DNA of 64,000 nucleotides from Casuarius casuarius (GCA_003342895.1 PTFA01000336.1:716727-780726); one strand, 5' to 3'; positions 10,833 through 25,800 are shown, numbered from the stretch's first letter. The notes: generated by a model not told the origin, from the sequence alone. A program made the numbers and translations.

Positions 10833-13800
10833 ATGGACAAGATTTATTTGGACCCTAACATGGAAAAGTAAGTTGAAAGCTCATAAGGTTCTTATTGTGG
10901 TATAAATATTGTTGTCTTTTAGAGGTGAAATGTTGCTTAATCCAAGTGTGCTCTTCAGCACCTCTGGAATGAAATGCATTGTCCATTGTGAAGAGGAGGA
11001 GCAGGCAGTTGCTTTTATTGTATATAGAAAAGCTCTGAGGAAGTTTGATAGCAGTGGATCGTCTGGAGACTAACCGACCGTGAGGGATTGAGGGGAACCT
11101 GCTGAATTTTCCAAATCTTATTTTTGGGAGCTAGTGCTGGAATTAACTATTCCAGGCATATCCATTTACATGATATTGTAAAAAAAATGTGAAATTACAT
11201 TAATGGAGCAATCAGTTTAACTTGAAAAATGTGNCAGTATTGTTCAAGAAATACATCTTAGTGCAAGGTTATGGACTAATATCCATTTCTTTTTTTTCCC
11301 CCCTCCAGTGATAATACAGAGTGCATCAGAGGGAAAAGGCTTTCCTCCGTGAGTAACTTGAGTCATTTCCCAAAATAAAACCATATGGGTGTGTGAGTAA
11401 AAGAAAGGGAAGCTGTAAAGGCAGGCTCNTTTTCTTATCACAGTCTGAAGAAAAAACATTCTAAAATAAAAAAAAGAGCCTATTAGATTTTTGGGAGTTT
11501 TTNATTGTGGTACTGATGGCTATTATAAATTCTGTCTGACAATGTTTTTGAGTTCTCTTGAAATAGCAGTTTGCTGGGTGTATGGGTGGGTTGATGTATT
11601 CAAGTCTGAAAACTTTGCTGTTCACATAGCGGCATGACAAAAAGNGATGCAATTTGCGCTGAAAGACTTGCAACTGAAGTCGGTGTATATGGATACATCT
11701 GGTAATTTCCTGGCATAAGTGACCAAACTCGGTATTCAGAAAGACAATTAACCCATTCTCTTCTCCCTCCCCCACCATCCCCCCAAAAAAGTCAGGAAGA
11801 AGATGTTCATAAATGCAGACCATGCTTTTCTAGTGCGTTCTTTTAGTATAATTGTTTGGTTATGGATTCAAAATAATTTTACAAATTAACTTTTATCTGT
11901 AATTCTTTTCTAAATCTCTCTTTCTAAATGTTTACCAATACAAAATTATCTTTTAATGTTATCTGCACATCCTTCCTTAAGGCTGAATTCACTTTTCACA
12001 GCTTACCACAACTGGAGTTTTGCTTTACCTTACTTATTTGAAATTTGTTTATTTAAGCCTATCATTCCCAAAGAAGACACAAGGCATTAACTTTGGGATG
12101 CATTGTTTTTTAGGGCAGAGAATAGGATGGCTGCCTATGCTCCTTTCCTTTTTTGCCATCCCACTGCAGTTTACCTCCCAAGCTAAGATCCAACATCATG
12201 CCTCTGTCTCCCTTGCTTTTCANTTAAAATCTTTGTGGTAGAAAAGATTTTTCTGCAAAACCTTGCCTGAGACTTCTACTTACTCTTTTACAACAAAGCC
12301 TCCTCATCTTATATGAGATGCCAAATCCAGTATCTCTAATCTTTGACTGTTCCTACGATCTCAGAAAAAAGTATGACTCTAACTGAATTCCTGCATATGG
12401 TGCTTTGGTGTGAAGCGAGATCAGAGTCTGGGACAAGTGCCCAATGCAAAAACAAATTGTAAGTCATGCCAGGTGATTCATGGTAATTTTTTTTCTGCAC
12501 AAGTGATATCTTGAACTGCTTGTATACTAACTGTGAGTCAACTGCAGTTTATTACTCCATTTGCTTGCTGCTTGATACTTTCTTTGGTTTTAGTTATGGC
12601 TCATCTTCTCAACTATTATATTTTCTTTCAGATTTTAAAGGCCCCACGAAGTCCCCTTCATGATCTTGGAAGTGGGAATGAATTCACTCAGGTAGGTCTG
12701 TTAAATCCTTCCTTGCTGATGCTCGTAACACTTTCAGCTTGTTGCTGAGTAAATTGTGTCATTGGAATAGGGCAAGAATAAAAATACTTATAGTAATAAC
12801 TGCTTAGGGAGAATAATATTTGAAGTAGTAAATGTTATAATACATCAAGTTTATCTAATACTCTTTTTTTATGTCAGAATGTTTNTTCCGTTAAGAAAAG
12901 AGGAATAACCAGAGATTAATAGACATAATTTGCTTCTGCTACAGTCCATTTTACTTGAAGTTTGACTTGCTAGTGTTCAAACTGGTGAAGTCATTAAGAT
13001 AGCTTTACATCTAAAAAAATTACCCTGCAAACTTAGTTAACATAAAAACTAAAAATAAACATTTTCTTCCAGAATTACATACAGAATATCTTCCAGAATT
13101 ACATACAGAATATCTTCCATGTTTACAGTGCCCGTTGGTTCTTAGGGCTTGCGACTATAGGACTACTCAGTTTGGAATTTTTTTTTAACATCATTTCTAC
13201 TTAAGATTTGTTCTATGTACTAATGTTCTGGTTACATCACATAAATAGCTGTTGCTGATCACAGAACATGAAAANGGTGAAAAAAATCTCCAATAATTTG
13301 TTCAGAATGTGAAATATGACCCTGAAATATTTATGCACAATACCCATTTCAAAACTGGGTNGAGTATTAGAAGTGGCTAACTTACTGTTTAGAAGATCTG
13401 CTCAGTTGCAAGTCTTCACTTCTATAATCCGTTAGCAATGAAGAACANTATTGCTAATGAGCAATGTAACAGTATCACAGGTAGTAGTTTGACATTGTTC
13501 ATAACTGCTTGTTTGCTTGCATTTTTAAAAACTTGTTTGGGGTAAATTACAGGCCTTGTTAGTCTCGTGCATGTATCAGGCTGGCCCCTGAACACTTTGC
13601 TTTCCTAAACAATGAGTGCTGAATTGTCCTGAGGCTGAGCTACTTAGGGAAGATTATTGCAAAGAACTGCACAGTGGTGATATGATGGCTTAGCTTTCCA
13701 GAATATGTAATACTGCACTGTCGTATACCTCGTAACACCGCAGTAGTATGATTATGTAGTCAGTAACACCATCTTTCAGTAGCAAAGTTTTCTATGGTAA

Positions 13801-16800
13801 CTTTGATTCTTTCATGCATCCTTTTGATTCTTTCATGCATCCTTCCTTTTCTCTCAAAGACAAAAATGTGGGTTTTTTTCCTTCCAGTTCTTGTTATGGA
13901 AAGCTAAAGAAAAAAATCCCGCAGCTCTCTTGCTAAGCAACTACCTATTTTTTTCCCTCATATAAAAGCCGGTATGAGTAAAAATCTTTATAACTGAAGT
14001 TCTGTTCCTTGTATCTGGTAATTTTTATAAAATGATCTTCTCTAGATGCTATTTCTTCTGAGATGGGAATCTATAGGTCAGGAGGAGAAGAGCTGGAGAA
14101 CTATAAAATAGTTTAAGGAANTTGGTAAATAAATACATGTACTTGTTGGGTTCTGATGTGTGTGTNCACGCACNCNCACTTTTTTTTTGATGAAAAGCTA
14201 TGCCTCTTGTGGCTTNTGGAATAGGAACTGTCCTCTGTATATCAGACTGTTGTGTTCTTTATTGTCAGGATGTCAATATGGAAAAACGTCGTAAAAACTC
14301 TCGCCGTGTCAGCTTTGCGGACACCATAAAGTAAGTTTGTTCTGAAGGATGCAGATGTACATCCTTTATTTAAACATAAAAGGTAGTCTACTGGTAATAA
14401 TCTGTTATCCTCTAAAACTGCTGTTTGTGGAAATGTGTGGGTATTCAAGGAAAGAAACTGTTGACTATTGTTATATTGAGACTCATAAGTTCTGAGTTCC
14501 AAGAGAGCCATAATTCATTTTTTTCTTCCTAGCTGGGAAAAAATTGTTAAGAGGGAATTTCCTACAATTTAGCATTATTGCTTCCCATTAACTTCTTTAT
14601 CATATTTAGGATGAAAAAAAAATCCCTAAACCGGATTTTCCCACTGGAGAGTATGGTTGGGTTCTGTAAGCTTCTGGCTTTTGATCATCTGATTTCAGAA
14701 CATACAGCGTGGGGAAAAGACTGAAACTAGGGCTGTTCATTTTTTGTTTTTTGGGTTTTTTTTAACTTTACTTTCTTGTGTTTTCAAAAACTGGTTATTT
14801 TGTTTTTAGCTGCAGAGTCTTCCAGAGAGATCTTAAGACTAATGTGACAGAGGGAGAAAATACAGGTAAAACTCCTTTCTCTTCTCCTGATAGGATGCAC
14901 AGACTATTAGCAANAAGATTTCAGCCTGAATTTGAGAAGTAGGCTTGTCAGTCACTGATAGGGGATGATACAGTCAGCTGTTTATGATGGACGCACTGAG
15001 AAACTATTAGTTCCCAGTACTGTGGAACTTGTAGCTCAGAGNAGGAATTATTTTTTAGGCAAACTACACCTAGAAAAAAAAAATTATTTGGGGTTTTGCA
15101 TCAAACAAAAGCTGAGCAGAATGGCATGGTCCCTCTGTCAGAGATTACCTAGGAGGGATCTCAAAAGCCAATGCAGTTTCAGCTGCTCTGCTTCTCAGGG
15201 CTTTTGCCTTGGTAGAAAGGAATATCAAGAGTGAGAACTCTAGAACATTTTTTTCTGTGCAGTTTACTCTTGTCTTTGAATGTTTTGATGCTGTCTCTCA
15301 CATTCTAATTTCTAATTTTTATTGTTTTTAGAGTGTGCAGCAGATACAAGGAAACAAGTCTTGCTTAATCAGTAAGTTTGGGAAAAGATTTCCCGTTATT
15401 CTAGAGCGCCATCCTGCAAATACATTTCTTCACATGACATGCAACTGTTAAAATGCTTCTCCTTAGAGAANCAGACAAATGCAACATACTTATTTATCTT
15501 AGATATAAAATTGCTGAATGATTTTAACTGGTGAGAGAAGGGATTCTGTNAAACAAACAAGCAAACAAAAAAAGTATATACAGCAATGTTGGTCACTCAC
15601 AAAAAGATAGAGATTTCTAATAAATAAATTGACAATCATGGCTTGAAAGTTCCCCTTTCCAAGTTTGATTGCTTGTGAATGTCTGCCAGGAAAGACCTAC
15701 CAAATTCCATATGTGTTAGACATAGTCTTAGATATTTATTTAACAAAACTTTCTCCCCTCAGAGATAAAGTGCTAGTCCAGCCTCAAAGTTCTTGTCTAG
15801 ATAAAACAAAATGATGGAATTTTTAAAATTAAAATGAACTGATGAGTAAAGTAACGGATTTAGACAGCTTCTATGTGTGAAGGAGAATTTCTTGTGTTTA
15901 AAATGTATAGCAAGGAAACAGCTTATGTGCAGCTATAGNTAACTAATGTTTTTAAATGTTTCAAACCTTTACAGTAGCATATATTAAAAAAATCAGTACT
16001 CTAGCTAAGGTTTTTTGGTCTCAAAAGAGGAAAGNAAAGAAAATGGTGAAGAGCAGAAGGCATTAAAAGTTAGGCTGAAAACCATCCAAGTTGGTCAGTA
16101 TATGCGGCTTTTTGTTTTACAAAGAAACAAACTTAAGCTTTAAGGACGCAGCTTCAATTCCCCAGAGAGAAAGGAATAACTGACAGTGGAAGGTTGGAGT
16201 TAAAAATAAATAATTAATCTTTTCTCTTTCTTTACTTGCTACTGAAGAAGAAAAATGTCAACTGTGTTGTATTGATTGATGGCTTATGGCATGCTAAGAT
16301 GAGAGGATCTCATGGGTCAGTAAGACTGAAACTTCANCTAGAATATATTGCAGACCTATTTGCAGTGTTTATCTGCTGCCTAGTTCCTTACTGGCTATGC
16401 ANTTGAATTTTCAGCCTTTCGCTATACTACTAAAGCCCTCTGATTTGAAATCTTTTAACAAGCTGTTTACCTAAACCTTTTGCAGAAANGAAGAACCTGA
16501 AGCTGTTCAGTGTGAGATCACTGGTGAGTTTTAAAATAGATTTAATAACAAAGTGATGATTTTTATCCCAAAATACTGATTCTCTTAGAGTGTTTTTGAT
16601 AATCCTAGAACAGTCTCCTTGCTGACACAACTGTTACATGAGCACACTTTGTCCCATAAAGCTGTTTACAAGCATTGTATTGTAGAAGTATGGGTAGTTT
16701 CTCCACATGCTCAAAGGATTACTGAAAATATATCTTGGGATATATTTGGTTTTAATTGTGCTTACTCAGTGATATTTATAAAATGAGTGTATAGGTCTTC

Positions 16801-19800
16801 AGTTTAGTGGATAGAATAATAATAAAATGANCTCAACAAATGGAGTATTTCCTTTTTTCTTTTGACAGGGATGGACACTTTGCTTCATGCCCCAATCCAG
16901 GCATTGGTTCAGCAGACTGAGGTATTTGAAGGCTTTTATTTTTTTGTGCTGTACCTAAAAAGATAAATCATTGTGGTCATGTAAAATTCCTCTGAAGGGG
17001 AATCTTCTATGTTTTCAAGTATTTTTCAAGGGTTTTTTTGAGTATTTTCTCAATCTGGTAAGCATTATACTATGATACTGAGAACTTTTATTTTTAAAAG
17101 TGCGTGCTAATTTGAGTCCCTGAGTTAGTTTCTCCATTCTTTCCAACTCTTATCTAAGAATATGCAAAGGAGCTTATGTTTCAAATAGGTCTGGTTATTA
17201 AAGCTCAGATACTTTTTATTCCATGGTATAGAATAGATATACAGAAATGTACTCTCTGTCACCACCGTTAAAAGGTTNAGAAAAATTGCAATGACTGACA
17301 CTAGAATGCAACTGAAGTTCTTCAGTTGACTCAAGTGGTAAGACCCAAACNTTTTAGTTAAGACTCTTGCAGGTACAGTTGCACCAAATTTCTGAACTGT
17401 CTTACACTTCAGTCATGATGTTATGGCACTACTTTCTCAAAGAAAGTCATTGCCAAAACAGTCTCCNTTGCTGCAATGGCTTCTGGCTTATGTGTTGAGT
17501 TTAAAGGGATGGGTTATAAAAGTATGTTAGCCCCTGTTAAAGCATGTTTTAAAAACCCCTTTAAAAAGCNGTTTAAAAAAAAATCTAGTGTAGTTCAGAA
17601 CACGTATGCTACAAGGCTATAATGGTCAAATTGAAACTTGGGCTCTCTTTGTTTTACGTAATCCATACAGTTGTGCTTTTTCTAATGTNCTTTATTTTGT
17701 GCATTATAAAATATCATATGTAATTTGAAGAAAGCATGANGTTGGTCTTGATCAATATGTTCATGATGTTTGATAAGATATAGAATCATATTCTGTTATT
17801 GGCCAATTTTTATCATTAAGGAGGCTAAAATCTTCTTGGTCGGGGATGGGAAAGATTTTTAAAACTTCCAGCTTGCACTGCTGCTCTGGGGAGCGTGCAT
17901 CTTTAAGCAGGGTTTTCTCCTGCAATGAGGAAGAAAAGGCACAAGCCACATTATAGAGAAATGAAGAATACTGATCCGTAAGATTGGTCCAGCTACATGC
18001 TGAGATATGTCTGGATATAAGTCTTTGCCTAACAGTAAAACTGAGACATTCTTTCTAAAAAAGATGCCATTTAAATACAATATGCTGTAATAATTCAATC
18101 TTCCTTCTTTCCTTGAACGTGTTTGCTATTGCTTGTCCAGGAGGAATCAAAGCAGTATGTTTTTCTTTTCTTCAAAGAAGATGGAGCTGTAACCTTAGGG
18201 CTACATTAGTTGACCTTTGTTTTAAATAGAATAAACTATTGTATCACTTGTGATAAGTGTCAGTAACTGTCATTTCTTGTCTTTTTTTTTAGAGGCACGA
18301 TGCAGACAACACCGTTCAAAGAACAAATAGGCATGACACAACAGTTATCTTTTCAGATGAAAATGAAATGGATATGACAGCTAGTCACACTGCAGTGATT
18401 ACACGTGACCTGAAAAACAATCAGACTGACAAAGCTGAGAAAATAGATATCACGTCATTTCTGGCTGGGTTAAAGTCTAACAATGAAAAGTCAGAAATGA
18501 ACAAAGAATTTCATTTTGCCTGTGATNTTACAAATCGTTCATGCCCATCTTCTGAAGAGAAACCAGATGCTGCGACAGTAAAGAAAATAAATTTCAATGA
18601 ATTTTTGATGAGCTTGAAGTCAAATGGAAAGGTGCTTAATCCTACTGAAGGACCTGAAAAAGAGAACCTTTTTTTTGTCCCTTCACAAGTTTCAGAAGAC
18701 ATGGCACGATCATCAGTGGGATATTTATATTCCCATGAACCAGAGGCCACCTGCAATGTAACAAAAGTCTTTAGAGGGCAAGATGATGGGATGGAAATTA
18801 CAAAATGTCAGGCATCTGATGTTAAGACTATGTTTTCTGGTATCTGTGAGGCTCCACCAGAGCAATTAGTACCTGCGGATGTTACTGAGGCGTTTGTAGA
18901 TGATGGTATGGATATGACGATTAGTCATACCGCAAAAATGTCTTTTCCCTTCTCCAATGTTGAAAATCAAAGTCTAAACTTCAAAAAGGATTTCCCAGCC
19001 ACAGAATTCAGTAATAATTCTATGTTAAAGAGAGCATCTAATCGGCAATTAATTGTTCAGGAGAACCCCCAACTTTGTACAGAGAAGAAAATGGTAAATG
19101 TCGAAAACAGGCTAGATACTACAGCGCTGAAAACTGTTGAACAACAGGCCAGAACAATGTCTGGGATTCCAGGATCTATTTCTTCTGACACTGTCTTCCG
19201 AAGTGATAAAACTGTTGTTTTTTCTACATGTGATGACATGGAAATCACTGGGAATTNTACAGGTGTAATTGATAATGAAAGTACCAAGGAAATTGGCAGT
19301 TCATGTANTAAAGCTATTGAAAAAGCAGCTAATACAAACTCTTCACTAGTAGAAAACTCACATCCAGCACATGATGATGATAGGGGCATTACAAAAAGTC
19401 TGCTATCTTCAGATAATCAATCTTCTATGTCATATAACAACAGTGCACTTGTACTATCTTCTGGCTCAGATGGAAGAACTGAAAAAGTGACCCAAGAGCA
19501 CAGGACTGCTTCCATGAGTGTTGGTTTTGATTCACATGCAAATTCAGTTTCTACTGGTATTTGTAAGGGTAGACTTCAGCACAGACTAGCAAACTCTCTA
19601 CTTGTTTCTTTGCCAGGTGAGAAGACAGTAATATTCTCAGGAGAAGATATGGATTTGACTAAAACTTACGTTGTCAAGGATGAAAGAAAGAACGTAGAAA
19701 ATGAATTTCCTGCTGGTGTGTCTACCTCTGTCAGCTGCAAACCTTGCTTTCTTGGTATTAAATCTACCTCTCCCAATTTAAATGACCAGGAAGAAATGGA

Positions 19801-22800
19801 AATAACNAAATGCCAGGCTGTTGTCATCGACGATCAAAGCATTGGGATAACAGCAGAGGCAAAACAAATGCATTGTAAAATAATTCCAAGTAAAAATGAG
19901 AGGAAAAATGTCAGTGAAGCTGCAAGTTCTTTAGCTACGGACAAGGAAAATCTTGAGGTGATGGATATTGATGCGAATATTAAAAGCTGCCATTCTATAG
20001 AAATGAATACTAAAGATCTTGAGGTGACTGTAGTCAATAAGAAGCTTGGAAGAACAAACTTTCAGGCAAGTGGTCTGAGTTCCAGTGCAAAGAATGTATG
20101 TTCATTACAAGAGCAAAAGAAGGAAGTTCCTAAGAATGTTGTCACTAACAACTGTGCATTCATNTCTTTGCAAAGGCAAAACATTGATGTATCTCAGTTT
20201 TTCCCAAAAAACCTTTTGAATGCTTCACTTTTCTGCGCAAATGACAAAACAGTCATGTTTTCAGATGATCAAAACATGGACATAACCAAAACTCATACTG
20301 CTGCACTTGATGTTGCTCCTATTAATACAGTGCTAGGCTATGAGAATAATCATAATCAAAGTAATGTAATATCTAAACAGCTGCAAACCAAGACCTTCCT
20401 CTTCCCTTGTGGTTCTGATGTAGATATCACTATAAGTCAGACTGCAGCAATAGAATGTGGGGATTTCAAAATGAACTCAAATAAACCAGTTGTTGTTCCT
20501 TTTGCTCCAAATAGTTCTTTTATTTCCGGTAATGAGCCTGTTCCTTCTGGAATTAAAGGAAATGAACAACNTGGAAAAATATTAGGAATGAACACAAATT
20601 ACCAAAACTCTGACAGGCAAGAGAAAAACAATAAAATGGAGGGAGTAAACAAAGTACTGGCAAGTGAAGTAGATTCTCGGAGAGATTTTTCGACTGGTAA
20701 AACAGCCTCTTCAAAAGAGGATTTAAAAAATCCTCACTTAGTTGATAGGCTGCACTTGACATGTACTGAAGAGCCAATATTAGCCAACACAACTGAACAA
20801 CTTAAGGGAAATTCCCAGTTGCCTTTGTTTCTGGAAAAGTCAGTTGTATTTTCCTCTGGTGAAAACATGGACTTGACTGAAAACTGTTCAGTAAAAGTTC
20901 CTGATCAAAGCATCAATACTGTCCTAGCAGAAAGAAAAGCAGTACCCAGACATGTGGTTCAAGATGAAAATAGAACATTGTCCTTAAAAAAAGAGGACAT
21001 NATAAATGTAAATAGTCAGGAGCAGTCTGGGTGCAACATGTACTCCTTGGTATCTGTCAAGAAAATGGTAACCACGACTGGTTCACAGCATTTGTCTCGT
21101 TCAGGTGAGAAAACTACCATATTTTCAGATGATGCTGATATGGACATCACCAGAAGTCATACAGTTGCAGCAGACAATAAAATAATTTTACAGCCTAAAA
21201 GTTCAAACAGTGACATAACCTTAACTCCTGAAGATAAAACTTGTGTTTTTACATACAGTGATGACATGGAAATAACTAGACTTGATACTGTTGTAATTGA
21301 TAAATCTATGGAAAAGGCTGCATCTCGAGGGCTTCTAAACATAGCTAATAGGCCTGGAAGAAAAAGCTTGAAGGGAACAACAGGTGAAAAGACTGTTTTA
21401 TTTTCACTGAGTGATGAGAAGAATGACATGGAGATCACACAGAGCCATACAGCTGCAATAGGCCATGAAATTGTTTCNCAAGATAAGGTAGCACTTTTTT
21501 CTCTGTCTTCATTTCATCCTGATAAAACTGTCATGTTCACAAGTAACCAGGCTGACATGGAAATGACTGAATCTTGCTCTGCTGATAAAATTATCCCAAA
21601 AGTTCTATGTGATGACAAACTGAACTTGGATAAGGAGATTGGACAGGAGGCTCCTTCAAATAGAAGAGCTACTGTGTTTGTTATGGATGATATGGAAATG
21701 ACTAAAACCCGTAATGCAGCTTTGCAAAAAATTTCTCTGCAAGTTAGGCAGCACAATCAGTCTGCTCCTTTAACTTCCATTGATAAAACAATTATGTTTA
21801 CAAGTAACCAGACTGACATGGAAATGACTGTTGATAACAGTATTGAAAGAGTGTTATGTCAGGACAGATTAAACCTAGCTAAGCAGGTTGGACAGGAGGC
21901 TGTTTCAAATAGCAGAACAGTTATCTTTACTTTGCCTGAGGATATGGAGATCACTAAAACTCATACAGCTATATTAAGTGATGAAATTGATCTACGGGAT
22001 AGAAGGTCCATTCCAGCCTTTTCTTTAGTTCCTGCTGATAAAACCATTGTGCTTACACACAGCCAAGGGGATATGGAAATAACTGCATCTCATACTATTG
22101 CTCTTAACGACAATATTGAAGAATCCAAGAAGCAAGAAGTGTCACGTAAAAGCACTCAGCAACCAGACTTGCATAGTGCACTGTCAGCTTCTTGCAGAGA
22201 TGGAATGTATTCTTGTACACAAGACCTGACCGGTGAATATCATGTAAAATCTAAGGATAAGCCTGACCATTCTGCTTCATCAGCCTCTGTATTTCCTAGT
22301 GGAAAAGAAACTATTAAAGGCCACAGTGATGCAATACCAGATTCTGTTTATGCTGTCTCGCTTCCAGAAGACACTTTGGATGTCCACGTACCACAAAATC
22401 TTGACCTTCCCATGGATAATTCTTTTTCTGTAAACAGTCAAGATCTGGTACATCTAGGAAAACTGAAATCAAAGAGAGTGTCTTTCAAGCTTCCAGGTGA
22501 TGGTGTCATGGACTGCAGTGAAGGAAGTGAAGATCTGGTATCTCATGTTTCACTTCCCATCCAGCAGTCAGATTCTTTGAAGAGTGCTCCTGATGCACTT
22601 AGTACTCAAAGAAGCAGAGTCTTAAAAGATGACTCATCTAGACATGAATATCTAGCTGCAGATTTAGCCATGGATGGATCGAGAATTGTTCCAGTTCCTA
22701 ACAACAGATCAAATGAAAATGAGGGGCTATCACCTGAAGGGGAGAAACTTCCAAAAGACTTCCAAGTAAACTCTGAACAAACCAGGCAGCTTTTGGTCAG

Positions 22801-25800
22801 TGACATTGCAAGAGATCAAATAGATCCCGCTCTTGCACCTGAATTATCAGATATTTTAAATGTTTGTTCAAAACTGAAAAATATTAGAAGGAAATCTGCA
22901 GTTGTCTCTGTTTCTGAAACTATTCCTGTTGACCACTTGCCTAAATTATCAGCTCAGCCANAGAATACTTTGACATTAAGAAAAAATACCACTAAAGAGC
23001 AGAACACGTGTCTTGAATCTGGAGCTGCTCCCATACCTGCAGACTTAGGCATGGCACTTAAGGATAAATATCAAGGAATAAATGTCCCTTTAGGTATCTT
23101 TCTGCCTAAATTACCAAACAGAAGAAATCCTTCTGTTTCTAGTGTGCAAGACATAAATGCAAAATCTTCAGGCAAAGTAGAAGCACCGGTTTCAGAAGTA
23201 AGCCCAGACACTGGTGAAACCCCAGGTGACAGCAATTCTAGTGGGCAGAACCTAAGCCTTTCTCAGTTCATAGCAGAAGAATTTCTTCCTGTCTGCCCAG
23301 AGGAAATGGATTCAAATGAGTCTGTAAGTTCTGAACTGGAAGGAGACTGCAATGAGATAAACAAAAAAGAAATCTCTCACAATGAAAGGACTCAATCTGA
23401 AAAGACAAAAGCCTGTAGCAGTCCAAAAAGAGCTTTGGAACAAGCTGAAAAGGATATTCCACAGCTAAAGAAGCTCAAAAGGGATGAATATTTGGATAGC
23501 GAGGCCTCCCAAGACTTGCAGGTGAGCCTAATCACTTATTATCAGGAGGTAGTGAACACTAACAGGACTTCTGTTTAAATTTTGGGGAGCACACATATAT
23601 CAGTAGGTTGTCTTGTTTATCTTAACCATCTGTTTGTTATGTCTTTCTCAATATTTCTCTTGCTTTGCCATCACAAAATGAAAGAACCACACTGATGTGT
23701 GAAAACTTCCTGAACCTTTAAAACCAGACAGAATAAGGGATATATCAATTTTTACATTATTCTCTCCATAGTACCCTGTTAATCCTTTCAGGAATAAATA
23801 CTCCTAGTCTTCTGAACTGAACTGTTTGCTAGTTGTTACTTAGGTATAAAGACCGACTAAGGCCTAAAACAATTTTTTAAAGTCCAAATATGGACATTTA
23901 GTTTAATTTAAACCAGACTTATTATAGACAGCACAAATGGGAACAAGAAAATCTGTGCAAATTTAGACAATNTAACTTTAAAAATAATTTTGATCATGGG
24001 TAGAAACTTTCTAATTTCAAAAGCTGGAAAAATGTGCTGTGATGGCTACTGCTCTGATTGAGAAGTGAATGAAGGATTTTGGCGCTTCACTTCCTATAAG
24101 CCAGGGTAGGAGATGGCTTGAGTAGCCATATGCTGGTTTGTCATGCTGATTTAAATGTTAAATGATAAAAATGAAACAATTCTGAAAGGAAAAAAAAAAA
24201 CAGCTATATAAACTACCGTTTGTGTTATTCTCTTATTTTTTCATATAACCATGCCAATTTATTTCTGTTTTGTTTTTTTTCTTTTTAACTTGCTTAATTT
24301 TAGGGTACCTCTGGCACTGTCTCTCAAAGTCAAGTAGAAATTCATGAAGGTGAAGATCCTCCAAATCAATCAGCTAAAAGCCCTGATTGTACTCAGGCCA
24401 ACACCAGCAGCTCTCTGGATTCTGTTAAGGCTGACACAGAATTAACTAGTAAGACTTTATTCATGGTAATTGCCTCAAAACTCTTTAGTTCTTTTGGCTT
24501 AATCAAATCAGAGCCTCCTCATAGCATGTATTTCATCTTGGAAAAGTTAACATTGCTGTGTTATTTTAGAATAACTTTTTTTGTCAGACTTAAATGTATG
24601 TGTCGTGGCTTCCTGCCCAGCTGGTTCACATGCTTTTACCTTCTGGCTGTCCAAGAAGCCAAGCTGTTCTAGGAAAGCTGAGATGGGGAGAAAGTAAGTG
24701 GCGGAACTGAGGTACAGCTTTGTTTGCACTGGGGAGGCTATGAGCTGGAGAGGCAGTTTAGGTACTTTAGCACAGTTCAAAGCCCCAGCTCAAACTCTGC
24801 TGGCTCAGGGATGGTCTTAAGCTGATTCCACGCAGAATCAGTCTGCACGTCTCAGCACCGTGCTCTTGGAAAGAGTTCTGAGAGTGCACTGCAGGGACAT
24901 CCACCTGGTTTTAAATGGATTCAGCTTGCATGTTTCGGCTCTTGCCAGTTAGCTGATATCTCACAATGAGGCAGAATTCTGCCACTCACCCGGTCAATGA
25001 TATCTCATCTGTTTTACAAAACCATTTCCAGTTTTGCCCCTGCTGCCATGGAAACTTCCATCTTATCCAATGGAAGCTGGACTTTTTCCTTTTAGTGAGA
25101 AACTAGCTCTTGCTGACTCAGAACTTGAAAGCCATGTTTTTACCCTGAAAGGTGCTGGCAGCTCAGCTGCTGTTTGTCTCTTTTTACCTAAGATGCCCTA
25201 CGTGAATTGGTTGGAGTCTGTTTCTCAGATTTATTACTGTTTAGTTTGTTAATCATGGCTTTCCACCCTTAGAAGAGTGAANTCTTATTTCATTACTAAT
25301 CTGACACAAATTTATATTCCAGCATTAATTTTTGATCTAGTCCTCCTTATTTGTCAGCTGAATCCTAAGTAGTTGTTTCCTCAATAACTTCATTCAGCAG
25401 NGGAAATGGACATAAAGGTCAAGTATTACAATAAAATTGCTGTTTTTCCTGAGCTAATGAGCTTATGTTTGTATTTCCATATAAATACTTTTAACTACAG
25501 CAATCTCCTTTTTTCTCTAGTTCAGCGAAGCAGTCAGATGGAATCTCAGCTTCTCACAGATAGCATTTGTGAAGATAATTTATGGGAGGTATGTAAATAG
25601 CTGAGAGACACTAACTTCTTGTCATAACAGGAACAGTATTTGTGTTCATGCATGCAAGTAAGCTTTCTTGTTTAAAGAATGTATTTATGTTTGTACTGAC
25701 CTTTGCAGAAATTTCAGAATGGTGTTATCACAGTTGGGGAGTTTTTTACACTTCTTCAAGTCCATATTCCAATTCAGAAGCCCCGGCAGAGCCATCTTCC

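Noticed and set aside
23522..23578. Extension of KNL1 exon 9 to an in-frame stop at 23576-23578
   Set aside because: A consensus donor (GTGAGC) follows codon CAG at 23521, and the next exon continues in frame and matches the family. The extension is read-through into the intron.
24600..25230. GC-richer patch in KNL1 intron 10 beginning TGTCGTGGCT, like some bird LTR starts
   Set aside because: No matching second end, poly(A) signal layout or target duplication could be seen. The similarity is confined to a few bases.
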